Shown here in pieces: positions 34,742 to 43,634 of a stretch of DNA of 64,000 nt; within the stretch, counting starts at the first letter, position 1; each line of letters begins with the position of its first letter. This DNA is from Streptomyces sp. V1I1 (GTDB lineage Bacteria; Actinomycetota; Actinomycetes; Streptomycetales; Streptomycetaceae): assembly GCF_030817355.1 (NCBI RefSeq), contig NZ_JAUSZH010000001.1, positions 5,332,501 through 5,396,500 of the forward strand, in the 5' to 3' direction. The translations under genes were made by a program, and so were the position numbers. Under the pieces are notes generated by a model that ran no database searches, was not told where the DNA came from, and saw only the letters and a list, made by a program, of their open reading frames with translations.

Positions 34742-35806
34742 TCATCCCTTCCGCGGCGGCGCCGTCGACGCCCGTGCCATCAGCTCCGCGGCGATCGTCG
34801 CGATCCCCCCGGGCGGCGGGGCCTCGTTGCCCATCGCCAGGCGGCCCGCCCGTGCGCCCGCCTCGTACAGCGGAAGCCGGACCGTCGTCAGCGCCGGGAC
34901 CGCGTCCACCGAGAAGGGGAGGTCGTCGAAGCCCGCCACCGAGATGTCCTCGGGGATGCGCAGCCCCTGGTCGCGCAGGGCCGCGCACGCGCCCAGAGCG
35001 ACCGTGTCGTTCGCGGCCACGATCGCCGTCAAGTCCGGGTCGCGTCGCAGGAGTTCCAGCGTCGCGTCGTAGCCGGAGCGGCGCGCGTAAGGGCCGTGCA
35101 CGGTCACGTGTGACTGGTCCTCGTCGATCCCCGCCGCGGCCAGCGCAGCCCGGTGGCCCTCCAGCCGGTGCCGGGTCGTCGTGCGCTCCGGCGGGCCCGC
35201 GACGTAACCGATCCGGCGGTGTCCGAGCGCCAGCAGATGCTCGGTGAGCCGCCGCCCGCCGCCCCGGTTGTCGAAGGCGAGCGCCGCGACGATCGCCTCG
35301 CTGCCCGGCAGCGGGGGCCGGCCGCACAGCACCACCCGCGTCCCCGCGTCCGCGAGCCTCGCCAGCTTGGCGGTCATCGCGGCGATATGGTCCGGGTCCT
35401 CCAGTGCACCGCCGGTCAGGACGACGGCCGCGGCCCGCTGCCGCTGGAGCAGGGTGAGATAGGTGAGTTCGCGTTCCGGCGAGCCTCCGGTGTTGCAGAC
35501 GACGGCCAGCTTCTCGCCGCCCGCCCGCCCCGAGCCCTCCTGTCCGCCGATCTCCGTCTGCGCCGCCCCGGCCATGATCCCGAAGAAGGGGTCGGCGATG
35601 TCGTTGACGAGGATGCCGACCAGGTCGGAGGTGGCCGCGGCGAGTGAGCTCGCGGGCCCGTTCAGTACGTAGTCGAGCTCATCGACCGCCCTCAGCACCC
35701 GATCCCGCGTCGACGCCGCGACCGGGTAGTTGCCGTTGAGTACACGGGAGACGGTGGCCGGGGACACCCGGGCGCGCGCCGCCACATCCGCCAGGGTGAC
35801 TGTCAT
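34742..35806 (-). CDS. LacI-family transcriptional regulator
   Basis: 354 residues from ATG 35806 behind GGAGGAAA. The N-terminal LacI helix-turn-helix (VTLADVAARARVSPATVSRVLNG) and hinge are followed by the sugar-binding domain (LVGILVNDIADPFFGIMAGA, IAGFDDLPFS-like FDD motif in SVAGFDDLPFSVDAV). It is divergent from the oxidoreductase-DUF993-isomerase operon, and a matching operator lies between them, so it is very likely the repressor of that operon. Confidence 0.92.
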   Translation of the reverse strand: MTVTLADVAARARVSPATVSRVLNGNYPVAASTRDRVLRAVDELDYVLNGPASSLAAATSDLVGILVNDIADPFFGIMAGAAQTEIGGQEGSGRAGGEKLAVVCNTGGSPERELTYLTLLQRQRAAAVVLTGGALEDPDHIAAMTAKLARLADAGTRVVLCGRPPLPGSEAIVAALAFDNRGGGRRLTEHLLALGHRRIGYVAGPPERTTTRHRLEGHRAALAAAGIDEDQSHVTVHGPYARRSGYDATLELLRRDPDLTAIVAANDTVALGACAALRDQGLRIPEDISVAGFDDLPFSVDAVPALTTVRLPLYEAGARAGRLAMGNEAPPPGGIATIAAELMARASTAPPRKG

Positions 35807-35876
35807 CGCTTTCCTCCACGGGAGATGGAACAGAGCCCTTGTCCGGGCCACTGTCGGCAGGCTAGCGTCATACCGT

Positions 35877-35894
35877 GTAGAAAGCGCTTGCTAC
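35877..35894. promoter_or_regulatory. LacI-type operator in front of the sugar operon
   Basis: GTAG-n-AAGCGCTT-n-CTAC, symmetric at 16 of 18 positions with the central CG typical of LacI/GalR operators. It sits between the lacI-type gene and the GTG start at 35963. Confidence 0.7.
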
Positions 35895-35962
35895 TGCCGT
35901 ATCGAGGGAACACGGCCGTGATGAGGGAACAAGAAGCATCGAGGGCACATGGAGGCCCCTTC

Positions 35963-37114
35963 GTGACACGCAGGACAGTGCGGATCGCCATGAACGGCGT
36001 CACGGGGCGGATGGGGTACCGCCAGCACCTGGTGCGCTCCCTCCTCGCGATCCGCGAACAGGGCGGCCTCGACCTCGGGGGCGGCGAGGTCCTGTGGCCC
36101 GAGCCCGTCCTCGTCGGCCGCCGTGAGCACGCGCTGCGCGAGATCGCGGAGCGGCACGGCCTCGCGCACATCTCCACCGACCTCGACGCCGTGCTCGCCG
36201 ACGACAGCATCGACGTCTACTTCGACGCGCAGGTCACCTCCGCCCGCGTCGACGCGATCAAGCAGGCCATCGCCGCGGGCAAGCACGTCTACACCGAGAA
36301 GCCGACCGCGACCGACCTCGCCGGCGCGCTGGAGCTCGCCCGCCTCGCCGAGTCCGCCGGCATCAAGCACGGAGTCGTCCAGGACAAGATCTTCCTGCCG
36401 GGCATGCTGAAGCTGAAGCGCCTCGTCGTCGGCGGCTTCTTCGGCCAGATCCTGTCCGTGCGCGGGGAGTTCGGCTACTGGGTCTTCGAGGGCCACTGGC
36501 AGGAGGCACAGCGCCCGAGCTGGAACTACCGCGCCGAGGACGGCGGCGGCATCGTCGTCGACATGTTCCCGCACTGGGAGTACGTACTGCACGAGCTGTT
36601 CGGCCGGGTCACGTCCGTCACCGCGCAGGCCGCCACGCACATCCCGCAGCGCTGGGACGAGCGCGGCAAGCCGTACGCCGCGACCGCCGAGGACGCCGCG
36701 TACGGCATCTTCCAGCTGGAAGGCGGCGCCGTCGCCCAGATCAACTCCTCGTGGGCGGTACGGGTGATGCGCGACGAACTCGTGGAATTCCAGGTCGACG
36801 GCACCCACGGCTCGGCGGTCGCGGGCCTGCGCCGCTGCCGCGCCCAGCACCGCTCCGCCACCCCCAAGCCGGTGTGGAACCCGGATCTGCCCGCCACCGA
36901 GTCCTTCCGCGACCAGTGGCAGGAGGTGCCGGACAACGGGGAGTTCGAGAACGGCTTCAAGGCGCAGTGGGAGCTGTTCCTGCGCCATGTCGCGCTCGGC
37001 GAGCCGTACCACTGGGACCTGCTGGCGGGCGCGCGCGGCGTGCAGCTCGCCGAGCTGGGCCTGAAGTCCTCGGCCGAGGGCCGGCGCCTCGAGGTGCCGG
37101 AGCTTTCGCTGTGA
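35963..37114 (+). CDS. Gfo/Idh/MocA-family oxidoreductase
   Basis: 383 residues. N-terminal Rossmann part: VRIAMNGVTGRMGYRQHLVRSL, a variant of the dinucleotide-binding loop, then the EKP motif (GKHVYTEKPTATDLAGALEL). The C-terminal substrate domain includes EDGGGIVVDMFPHWEYVLHELFG with the usual catalytic-helix His. GTG 35963 follows GGAGG. NAD(P)-dependent oxidation of a sugar or polyol derivative is expected. Its stop overlaps the DUF993 start (GTGA). Confidence 0.9.
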   Translation: MTRRTVRIAMNGVTGRMGYRQHLVRSLLAIREQGGLDLGGGEVLWPEPVLVGRREHALREIAERHGLAHISTDLDAVLADDSIDVYFDAQVTSARVDAIKQAIAAGKHVYTEKPTATDLAGALELARLAESAGIKHGVVQDKIFLPGMLKLKRLVVGGFFGQILSVRGEFGYWVFEGHWQEAQRPSWNYRAEDGGGIVVDMFPHWEYVLHELFGRVTSVTAQAATHIPQRWDERGKPYAATAEDAAYGIFQLEGGAVAQINSSWAVRVMRDELVEFQVDGTHGSAVAGLRRCRAQHRSATPKPVWNPDLPATESFRDQWQEVPDNGEFENGFKAQWELFLRHVALGEPYHWDLLAGARGVQLAELGLKSSAEGRRLEVPELSL

Positions 37115-38253
37115 CGATCAGGCTCCCGCACGGGGTGTACGAACCCCGCACCGAACCGGCCGTGTTCGCCCGTGCGGCCGCACTTGCCTCTCGTACGGTC
37201 TTCTCCGCGGCGCATGTCGTGGCCGACCCGTACGCCGACGCGAGCCCCGACTCGCCCGCAGCCGTCGACTGGGACGCCACGCTCGCCTTCCGCCGCCATC
37301 TGTGGTCGCACGGCCTCGGCGTCGCGGAGGCGATGGATACGGCGCAGCGCGGGATGGGTCTGGACTGGGCGGGCGCGGCGGAGCTGATCCGGCGCTCGGC
37401 GGCCGAGGCGAAGGCGGTGGGCGGCCGGATCGCGTGCGGGGTGGGCACGGACCAACTCGGCTCCGGCGGCGGTTCGCTGACGCAAGTGCGCGCGGCGTAC
37501 GAGGAACAACTGGCGCTCGTCGAGGACACCGGCGCGCAGGCGATCCTGATGGCGTCGCGCGCACTGGCCTCGGCGGCCCGGACGCCCGACGACTACCTCT
37601 CCGTCTACTCCCACCTCCTGCGGCAGGCGAGCGAACCGGTGATCCTGCACTGGCTGGGCCCGATGTTCGACCCGGCGCTGGAGGGTTACTGGGGTTTTGC
37701 CGATCTCGACGCGGCCACGTCGGTCCTGCTCGACGTCGTCGCCGCCCACCCCGACAAGGTCGACGGCATCAAGATCTCGCTGCTGGACGCGCAGAGCGAG
37801 ATCGACCTGCGCCGCCGCCTCCCTCAGGGCGTCCGCTGCTACACCGGCGACGACTTCAACTACCCGGAACTGATCGCGGGCGACGAGCGGGGCTTCAGCC
37901 ACGCGCTGCTCGGGATCTTCGACCCGCTCGGCCCGCTGGCCGCTCAGGCGGTACGGATCCTCGACACCGGCGATGTCGCAGGGTTCCGCAAACTGCTCGA
38001 CCCGACGGTCGAGCTGTCCCGCCATCTGTTCGAGACGCCGACCCGCTTCTACAAGACGGGCGTCGTGCTGCTCGCCTGGCTGGCCGGGCACCAGTCGCAC
38101 TTCACGATGGTGGGCGGCCTGCAGTCGGCCCGCTCGCTGCCGCACTTGTGCCGGGCGTACGAACTGGCCGACGGCCTCGGCCTGTTCCCCGACCCGGGCA
38201 TGGCCGAGACGCGTATGAAGTCCTTGCTGACGATGTACGGAGTCGCACAGTGA
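37111..38253 (+). CDS. DUF993 protein (dihydrodipicolinate synthase-like)
   Basis: 380 residues of the DUF993 group, related to the DHDPS/NAL aldolase TIM barrels: AAHVVADPYADAS, CGVGTDQLG, ILHWLGPMFDPALEGYWGF and VDGIKISLLDAQSEI, whose Lys is the expected Schiff-base position, then YTGDDFNYPELI. It overlaps both neighbours by four bases, in the order oxidoreductase-DUF993-isomerase characteristic of this operon in streptomycetes. Likely an aldol cleavage step in breakdown of a sugar-like compound. A fragment of a second copy lies near 40984. Confidence 0.88.
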   Translation: MTIRLPHGVYEPRTEPAVFARAAALASRTVFSAAHVVADPYADASPDSPAAVDWDATLAFRRHLWSHGLGVAEAMDTAQRGMGLDWAGAAELIRRSAAEAKAVGGRIACGVGTDQLGSGGGSLTQVRAAYEEQLALVEDTGAQAILMASRALASAARTPDDYLSVYSHLLRQASEPVILHWLGPMFDPALEGYWGFADLDAATSVLLDVVAAHPDKVDGIKISLLDAQSEIDLRRRLPQGVRCYTGDDFNYPELIAGDERGFSHALLGIFDPLGPLAAQAVRILDTGDVAGFRKLLDPTVELSRHLFETPTRFYKTGVVLLAWLAGHQSHFTMVGGLQSARSLPHLCRAYELADGLGLFPDPGMAETRMKSLLTMYGVAQ

Positions 38254-39092
38254 CCGCTTCAGCCGACCTGACCCGCTTCAGCATCAACCAGATGACGGTG
38301 AAGCAGCTCACCCTCCCCGAACTCACCGAGGCATGCGTACGACTGGGCATCCCGGGGGTGGGCCTGTGGCGCGAACCGGTCCGGGCGTACGGAGTCGATG
38401 CGGCGGCGAAGCTCGTACACGACGCGGGGCTTGCGGTCACCAGTCTGTGCCGCGGTGGCTTCTTCACCGCGATCGACCCGGCGGAGCGGGCCCGCGCCCT
38501 GGCCGACAACCGCACGGCGATCGACGAGGCGGCGGCGCTCGGTACGGACACCCTGGTCCTGGTCTCGGGCGGCCTCCCTGCGGGCAGCCGCGACCTGCCG
38601 GGCGCGCGGGAGCGCATCGCGGACGCGCTGTCGGTACTGGCTCCCTACGCGGGAGAACGGGGCGTACGGCTGGCGATCGAGCCGCTCCACCCGATGTACG
38701 CGGCGGACCGGTGCGTGGTGTCGACGCTGACGCAGGCGCTCGACCTCGCCGAACGCTTCCCGGCGGCGCAGGTCGGCGTGGTGGTGGACACGTACCACAT
38801 CTGGTGGGACGAGGCGGCGCCGGCCGCGGTGGCGAGGGCGGGCGTGTCGGGCCGTATCCACGTGTTCCAACTGGCGGACTGGACAACGCCGTTGCCGACG
38901 GGAGTGCTGAACGGGCGGGGCCAGCTCGGGGACGGTGCGATCGACATGCGCGAGTGGAGGGAACGGGTGGAGGCGGCGGGGTACGGGGGCGCGATCGAGG
39001 TGGAGCTGTTCAACGAGGGGCTGTGGGCGCGGGACGGGGAGGAGGTGCTGGAGGAGACGGCGGGGCGGTACCTGGACTGCGTGTTCCGATGA
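38250..39092 (+). CDS. TIM-barrel sugar phosphate isomerase/epimerase
   Basis: 280 residues of the xylose-isomerase-like barrel family: FSINQMTVKQLTLPELTEAC, LVLVSGGLPAGSRDLPGARE, LAIEPLHPMYAADRCVVST with the metal-binding Glu, GVVVDTYHIWWD, RIHVFQLADW and EVELFNEGLWARDG. GTG 38250 overlaps the DUF993 stop. Third enzyme of the LacI-controlled operon. A heavily deleted second copy lies at 44611-45075. The gap 39093-39204 shows no gene. Confidence 0.88.
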   Translation: MTASADLTRFSINQMTVKQLTLPELTEACVRLGIPGVGLWREPVRAYGVDAAAKLVHDAGLAVTSLCRGGFFTAIDPAERARALADNRTAIDEAAALGTDTLVLVSGGLPAGSRDLPGARERIADALSVLAPYAGERGVRLAIEPLHPMYAADRCVVSTLTQALDLAERFPAAQVGVVVDTYHIWWDEAAPAAVARAGVSGRIHVFQLADWTTPLPTGVLNGRGQLGDGAIDMREWRERVEAAGYGGAIEVELFNEGLWARDGEEVLEETAGRYLDCVFR

Positions 39093-39204
39093 GACAACCG
39101 CTGCCCTGGCGGCGAACGCCGACCAGTTATCCGCCGAGGAAACCACTTCGGGGACCGGCCGGTCGGCATATTGGAGCACCCCGCTGCCGACCGTGGCCCA
39201 CGTC

Positions 39205-40908
39205 CTAGAGCTTGGTGATGTCCAGCTCCTGGATGGTCCGCTCGGCGACCTCGCGGCCCCGCTCCGTCAGATCACCCTTGCCCGGGTATATCACCGTCAG
39301 CCTGTACATGTCGCCGGACTTGGTCTTGTAGTAGAAGATGCGGAACTCGCGCGGGGTGGGGTTGGCGCTGTCCAAGGTGTCGATGAAGGTGCCCGAGTTC
39401 GTGGCGGCCTTCTGCCCCTTGTATGCGATGTCCGATTTCGTCTGCATCTTCAGCTCGGAGTCGGAGCCGATGTCGAGTTTGGTGCTGCCGCTCTCGCGGA
39501 ACGTCTCGGCGTCGTCGTATGCCTCAGCAGCTGCGGTGCCGGCGATCTTGTTCAGTTCGTCGTCCTTGCGGGTCAGATCCAGCCGGATCCAGAGGGCGCC
39601 GCTCGGGTCCTCGTACCGGATCCAGTCCTCGTTGCCGTTGGACTCCGTCGGATGCAACCGCTTGTAGGGGTCGGGCACCGACAGCGTCGCGCCGAGCTGC
39701 TTCTCCGTCTTCTGCTTCCACTTGTCGCCCTGATCGGTGTCCCCGGCGAACGGGTTGGTCAGGACGAGGGCCATGGCGACGAACGCGGCGACCACCGCGC
39801 CGCCCGCGCCGAGCAGCGTCTTCCGGCTCAGGATCACGCCCTGGCTGCCACGTTCGCCCGACGACGGGGAGTGCACCACCGTCGGCGCAGGCGGCGGGGG
39901 CGCGGCGGCCTCCTCCAGAAGCCGGCGAACTCGGTCCGCGGACAACCGCTGGGACGGGTCCTTGAGGAGCAGGCCGTTGATGGCCTGCGCGAGCGGGCCT
40001 TGGGTGGCCCCCGGCGCAGCCGGGGTGGTGTTGAGAACGGATTGCAGGGTGGCAGGGGTGTTGCCCCGCCGGAAGGGGGAAACGCCCTCCGTCGCCGCGT
40101 ACAGCAGCACGCCGAGCGACCAGAGATCGCTGGCCGGTCCGGGGCGCTGGCCCAGTACCCGCTCCGGCGCGATGAACTCCGGTGATCCGATGAAACCGCC
40201 GGTGTCGGTCAGACTGGTCTCGCCCTCGATCTGGGCGATGCCGAAGTCGGCGAGGACCACGCGGTCGTGACGCCCGAGCAGGACGTTGTCAGGCTTGACG
40301 TCGCGATGCAGGATGCCGGCCTGATGGGCAGCCTCCAGGGCGCCGAGCACCTGCAGGCCGATTCGAGCGGCCTCGCGCGTGCCCAGCGTGCCCTCCTGAA
40401 GGACAGCTCCGAGCGAGTGGCCCTGCAGCAGCTCCATCACGATCCAGGGCTGACCGTCCTCGACAGCCACGTCGTGCACGTTGACCACCGCGGGGTGGTC
40501 GAGCCGCGCTGCGGCCCGGGCCTCGCGGCGCATCCGCTCGAAGGCGTTGGCACGTTCGCGCCCGGGAAGGTGGTCGGGGACCCGGGGCTCCTTGACGGCT
40601 ACCTCGCGGCCGACCGTCGCGTCCTCGGCTCGCCACACGGTTCCCATGCCGCCGTGGCCCAGCTTGGCCAGCAGCCGGTATCGTCCGGCGATCAGCCGCC
40701 CCGCACCGGGGTCCGCAGCGTCCGCCTGCGGCTGCGCTGCCTGTTGCGTCGGCGCGGCGTACGGCGCGCCGGCCTGTGGAGCGCCTTGCTGTGGCAGGCG
40801 GTGCGGCGCGGGGGCGGGGTGGGGGTGGGGTGCGTCGGGCTGAGGCGGCCGCAGTGTGAAGCTCGTCGGCTCACCGTTCCCGTGAGGGGATCCCCCATAG
40901 TTACTCAT
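39205..40908 (-). CDS. Membrane-anchored Ser/Thr protein kinase
   Basis: 567 residues from ATG 40908. A Pro/Gln/Ala-rich cytoplasmic leader (1-70) precedes the kinase domain (about 75-335): glycine loop LGHGGMG, Lys106 in VAVKEP, HRDVKPDN with catalytic Asp203, DFG at 221-223, and activation-loop Ser/Thr (TSLTDTGGFIGSPEFIAPE). One transmembrane helix lies at about 366-384. The extracellular roughly 180 residues have no PASTA repeats and resemble no ligand domain I know. Autophosphorylation and signalling across the membrane are expected; the targets are unknown. Confidence 0.92.
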   Translation of the reverse strand: MSNYGGSPHGNGEPTSFTLRPPQPDAPHPHPAPAPHRLPQQGAPQAGAPYAAPTQQAAQPQADAADPGAGRLIAGRYRLLAKLGHGGMGTVWRAEDATVGREVAVKEPRVPDHLPGRERANAFERMRREARAAARLDHPAVVNVHDVAVEDGQPWIVMELLQGHSLGAVLQEGTLGTREAARIGLQVLGALEAAHQAGILHRDVKPDNVLLGRHDRVVLADFGIAQIEGETSLTDTGGFIGSPEFIAPERVLGQRPGPASDLWSLGVLLYAATEGVSPFRRGNTPATLQSVLNTTPAAPGATQGPLAQAINGLLLKDPSQRLSADRVRRLLEEAAAPPPPAPTVVHSPSSGERGSQGVILSRKTLLGAGGAVVAAFVAMALVLTNPFAGDTDQGDKWKQKTEKQLGATLSVPDPYKRLHPTESNGNEDWIRYEDPSGALWIRLDLTRKDDELNKIAGTAAAEAYDDAETFRESGSTKLDIGSDSELKMQTKSDIAYKGQKAATNSGTFIDTLDSANPTPREFRIFYYKTKSGDMYRLTVIYPGKGDLTERGREVAERTIQELDITKL

Positions 40909-40983
40909 GCTTCTTGTCTATCGCGGATGGCAGCGCCAATTCCACTCCGGTCACGGGCGGTGACGCGAGGCACCGCCGCGGAT

Positions 40984-41070
40984 GGTTCCGTGAACTCCTC
41001 GACCCGACGGTCGATCTCTCGCGCCACCTGTTCCGGGCACCGACGCGCTTCTGTAAAAAGGGTGTTGTAC
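40984..41070 (+). pseudogene. Fragment of a second DUF993 gene
   Basis: The frame reads FRELLDPTVDLSRHLFRAPTRFCKKGVV, matching residues FRKLLDPTVELSRHLFETPTRFYKTGVV of the intact gene (37985-38071). About 29 codons survive; both sides are unrelated. The bases differ at many third positions, so this is not a recent copy. Confidence 0.75.
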
Positions 41071-41150
41071 AGCTTGGCGCCGGAGAGCACCGTCTCCACC
41101 AGCATCGCACCGGAGAGATCGGCTTCATCGAGCACTGCGCCTCGAACGGA
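41062..41150 (-). pseudogene. Fragment of a pentapeptide-repeat protein
   Basis: The minus strand reads RGAVLDEADLSGAMLVETVLSGAKLYNTLF, three to four A(D/N)LxG-type pentapeptides. It has no convincing start or continuation and abuts the DUF993 fragment, so it is gene debris. Confidence 0.5.
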
Positions 41151-41172
41151 CCCCGCGCACTGCATACCAGTG

Positions 41173-41397
41173 TCATTCGGGCAGCTCGCCGCTCCCCACG
41201 GCTGCGATGAACACCGCCCACCCATCCGCCGAGAACACCAGCGCAGGCCCGTTCATCGCCTTGCTGTCCCGCACCGGCACGCCCGCGTAGCCACGCGCGA
41301 CCTCCAGGCACTCGCCCTGGCCGCCGCCGCTGTAGCTGGACTTGAACCACCCGGTGAGGGTGGACGAGTCAGAGACGGTGTGCTCACTGCTGACCAT
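41173..41397 (-). CDS. DUF397 protein
   Basis: 74 residues with the DUF397 signature: LTGWFKSSYSGGGQGECLEVA, VPVRDSKAMNGPALVFSADGW and a final FIAAV. DUF397 genes almost always follow an XRE/DUF5753 regulator, as here, overlapping it by 14 bases. The pair behaves as regulator plus small effector or antagonist in streptomycete development and antibiotic control. Confidence 0.93.
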   Translation of the reverse strand: MVSSEHTVSDSSTLTGWFKSSYSGGGQGECLEVARGYAGVPVRDSKAMNGPALVFSADGWAVFIAAVGSGELPE

Positions 41398-42205
41398 GGT
41401 CGTGTTCCTCCGCTGCGGCCCGGACAAGGGCCAGTGACTCCTTTTGCGACATCGCATCGCTCAGCGCAAGAGCGTAGGCGGTCTGACTGGCGTTCACCAG
41501 AGCCGGATCGTCCATCAAGTGCCCGGTGAATAGCCCTTCGGCGTACGCCACTGGCGCCGAGTCCTTGAAGCTCAGCAGGGTGAGGAGGCTCTCCTGCAGC
41601 GCATGCGCACCCGCCCCGAACGGCAGCACATGCAGCCTCACCCGCCCCGCCTCCGCCATGTCCGCGATCTTGCGCAGCTGTTCTGTCATGACCCGCGGCC
41701 CGCCGACCTGGCGTCGGAGCACCGCCTCGTCCAGCACGGTCCACAGAACAGGGTTCAACACGTCGTCGAGAATCCGGGCACGCTCTGTTCGAATGACAAC
41801 GGCTCTGTCAAGTTCCTCCGCCCGATGGTTGGGCCGGTAGGCACGGAACAGTGCACGTGCGTAGCCGTCCGTCTGGAGCAGACCGGGGACCAAAGACAGC
41901 GCGAACTGCTGGATCAGCGTGGCTTGTTGTTCCAGTTCCTCCACCGCCGCGAAGTGGTCGGCGTACTTCGTCTCCAGGTCCTCAAGCCAGCGGGCGAAGA
42001 ACCCGTCCGTGCCCAGGGCGCGGTCGATGCGCTGGGCGTCATCCGGTTTGGGCAGCCGCCGCCCAGCCTCGAAGTGGCTGAGTGTGGGCGAGCAGACGAC
42101 CTGCTCGCCCAGCCCCTCCTGGGTCAGGCCCGTCGCGATCCGCCGCAGTCTCAGCTCCTCGCCGTACTTCTCGCGCGGCGTTCGCGGCTGACGACTCTTC
42201 TCCAA
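41384..42205 (-). CDS. XRE-family regulator with DUF5753 domain
   Basis: 273 residues. N-terminal helix-turn-helix (YGEELRLRRIATGLTQEGLGEQV, SPTLSHFEAGRRLPKPDDA). The C-terminal DUF5753 domain (about 95-265) has FALSLVPGLLQTDGYARALF, RTERARIL and LRKIADMAEAGRVRLHVLPFGAGAH. No ATG or GTG start is available. TTG 42205 is chosen because GGGGAG lies 9 bases upstream; TTG 42214 would leave no spacing. Partner of the DUF397 gene. Confidence 0.9.
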   Translation of the reverse strand: MEKSRQPRTPREKYGEELRLRRIATGLTQEGLGEQVVCSPTLSHFEAGRRLPKPDDAQRIDRALGTDGFFARWLEDLETKYADHFAAVEELEQQATLIQQFALSLVPGLLQTDGYARALFRAYRPNHRAEELDRAVVIRTERARILDDVLNPVLWTVLDEAVLRRQVGGPRVMTEQLRKIADMAEAGRVRLHVLPFGAGAHALQESLLTLLSFKDSAPVAYAEGLFTGHLMDDPALVNASQTAYALALSDAMSQKESLALVRAAAEEHDHGQQ

Positions 42206-42332
42206 TGTGAACAACTCCCCAACCTGACGGGTGTGCTGTCAAGCCTCCGGTACTGGCAGCGTAGCCAGCGGCGGCCCCACTCTGTGAGCAGTTCGCGACA
42301 GAACGCAGTCGCGCTGATCCGGAGGCATTCCC

Positions 42333-42614
42333 ATGACTCGACTCGCCGATCGCCTTGTCGCGCTGCTGCTGCGATGCCTCGAGGGGCGCCCGCCGTCGCC
42401 ACCCCCGTATCCGTACTCGTGCGAGTACGTCGCCGGCCACACCTATCGCTGCACCGGCGAACGCCCGCCCAGAGGCGAGGACAGCCCCCTCGTCCGCCCC
42501 TACCTCGTCGCGCACGAGAGGCAACAGCAGGCCATGCGGCGCGCGTTGTGGCTCGCCGTGCACGGGGTGGACATCGGGCCCCGGCCGATCCATGGCGTGC
42601 AGGTGGGTCGATGA
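42333..42614 (+). CDS. Small hypothetical protein of the XRE/DUF397 locus
   Basis: 93 residues from ATG 42333 behind GGAGG. Leu-rich start (RLADRLVALLLRCLEG), then PYSCEYVAGHTYRCTGERPP with two Cys and a His, and an Arg/His-containing tail. Divergent from the XRE regulator and overlapping the next gene by four bases. The end of a decayed homologue is recognisable at 49280-49360. Function unknown. Confidence 0.75.
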   Translation: MTRLADRLVALLLRCLEGRPPSPPPYPYSCEYVAGHTYRCTGERPPRGEDSPLVRPYLVAHERQQQAMRRALWLAVHGVDIGPRPIHGVQVGR

Positions 42615-42937
42615 GTGCCCCGCCGTACGGGGCTGTGCCGCGGCTCCTGCCGTGGACCGGGGCGGAGGGGAAGTCGTGCTACGTGCTGGGTGACGGCACC
42701 GGCCCGGTGTCCCGGGTTGCGGATGCCATCGAGAGTGTCCAGCTCGGTATGGCAGGCGACCTTCTGGCGCACGCCGACGACCTGCTGGCGGAACGCCGCG
42801 TGACCACCGGGGAACTGCGCTACCTCGCCAGGTGCCTGAGTGAGTCCCTGCGGGACGTCAAACGGGTCGCCGAGAGCCGGGGCGCCCGGGCGCCGGCGGC
42901 GGAGGAGGTGTCTGCCCATGCCGATCCATCCGACTGA
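42611..42937 (+). CDS. Small hypothetical protein of the XRE/DUF397 locus
   Basis: 108 residues, ATGA overlap with the preceding gene. LLPWTGAEGKSCYVLGDGTGPVSRVADAIESVQLGM, then a helical part (LLAHADDLLAERRV, ELRYLARCLSESLRDVKRVAESRG). The opening resembles the start of many Streptomyces proteins paired with XRE/DUF397 genes. A frameshifted homologue lies at 49357-49645. Function unknown. Confidence 0.78.
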   Translation: MSAPPYGAVPRLLPWTGAEGKSCYVLGDGTGPVSRVADAIESVQLGMAGDLLAHADDLLAERRVTTGELRYLARCLSESLRDVKRVAESRGARAPAAEEVSAHADPSD

Positions 42938-42952
42938 ACCGCAGGGTATGGG

Positions 42953-42968
42953 TGCGTACCCGTACGCA
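42953..42968. promoter_or_regulatory. Palindrome upstream of the antitoxin gene
   Basis: TGCGTAC-CC-GTACGCA, a perfect 7+2+7 dyad, flanked by GGGTA and TACCC, 32 bases before the antitoxin ATG. This fits the autoregulatory operator expected in front of a type II toxin-antitoxin operon. Confidence 0.55.
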
Positions 42969-42999
42969 TACCCTGGAAGGGTGGGTGGGAAGGAGCACG

Positions 43000-43257
43000 A
43001 TGATGCCCGATGCCAACGTCCGTATTCCTGAGGCCAAGGACCGCCTCGCCGCCATAGCGGCCGCCGAGGGTCTGTCGCTGCGGGCCTACCTGGCTCGCTT
43101 GGCCGAGACGCTGCTCACTCCGGCCGAGCGCGCCGAGCGGGCCGAGAAGGCGCTTGCCGCGTTCAACGAGTGGAACGGCTACGCCCCGACGGCGACCGAG
43201 CAACGCGACCTGGACAGCGAACTGGACCGGCGTCTGGCTCAGGTGAAGCACCCGTGA
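43000..43257 (+). CDS. Type II antitoxin-like protein
   Basis: 85 residues: ANVRIPEAKDRLAAIAAAEGLSLRAYLARLAETL, a ribbon-helix-helix-type DNA-binding N-terminus, followed by a charged helix (PAERAERAEKALAAF) and a C-terminal toxin-binding tail (TEQRDLDSELDRRL). ATG 43000 has AAGGAG upstream. Its stop overlaps the start of the PIN-like toxin frame (GTGA), the normal arrangement. It would neutralise the toxin and repress the operon. Confidence 0.82.
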   Translation: MMPDANVRIPEAKDRLAAIAAAEGLSLRAYLARLAETLLTPAERAERAEKALAAFNEWNGYAPTATEQRDLDSELDRRLAQVKHP

Positions 43258-43634
43258 CCGACGCCACGCACATCGTCCTGGACGACACCGCCATGGCGGC
43301 GGCCGGCCAGGGCAACGTCCTCGCCTCCCGTCTCATCCACTGAGCCCATGCCGAGCCGGGCTGGTTCCTGTACGCGCCCACGTGCGCGCTGGTGGAGGCC
43401 GACCGGGCAAGACCGGGAACAGCCGAGCCTCTCGCCGCTCTGCCCGCAATTACGGTTCTCGATCTGGACCTGCCCGCTGCCCTGTTCATGGCACGCCGAG
43501 AGACGTGGGCGGCAGCCCACAGTCAGTACGCGGCACAGCCCACCCCTGACCGGCCCGACGGTGCGATCGTCGCCACCACGGAGCCGAAGCGATGGGACGG
43601 CGAGCCGGTCCGGGTGCTGGATCTCAATCCCTGA
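43254..43634 (+). pseudogene. PIN-like toxin gene interrupted by TGA
   Basis: GTG 43254 opens TDATHIVLDDTAMAAAGQGN with the acidic start typical of PIN-like toxins, then codon 30 is TGA (43341-43343). The same frame resumes as AHAEPGWFLYAPTCALVEAD, LPAITVLDLDLPAAL and IVATTEPKRWDG and ends at 43634. Without the stop, the product would be 126 residues, normal for the family. The lesion fits CGA (Arg) or TGG mutating to TGA. Internal restart at GTG 43392 would lack the first acidic residues. Toxin probably dead, antitoxin intact. Confidence 0.78.

Noticed and set aside
42952..42999. Upstream start for the antitoxin at GTG 42952
   Set aside because: It would translate through the palindromic operator region, while ATG 43000 has AAGGAG at ideal distance.
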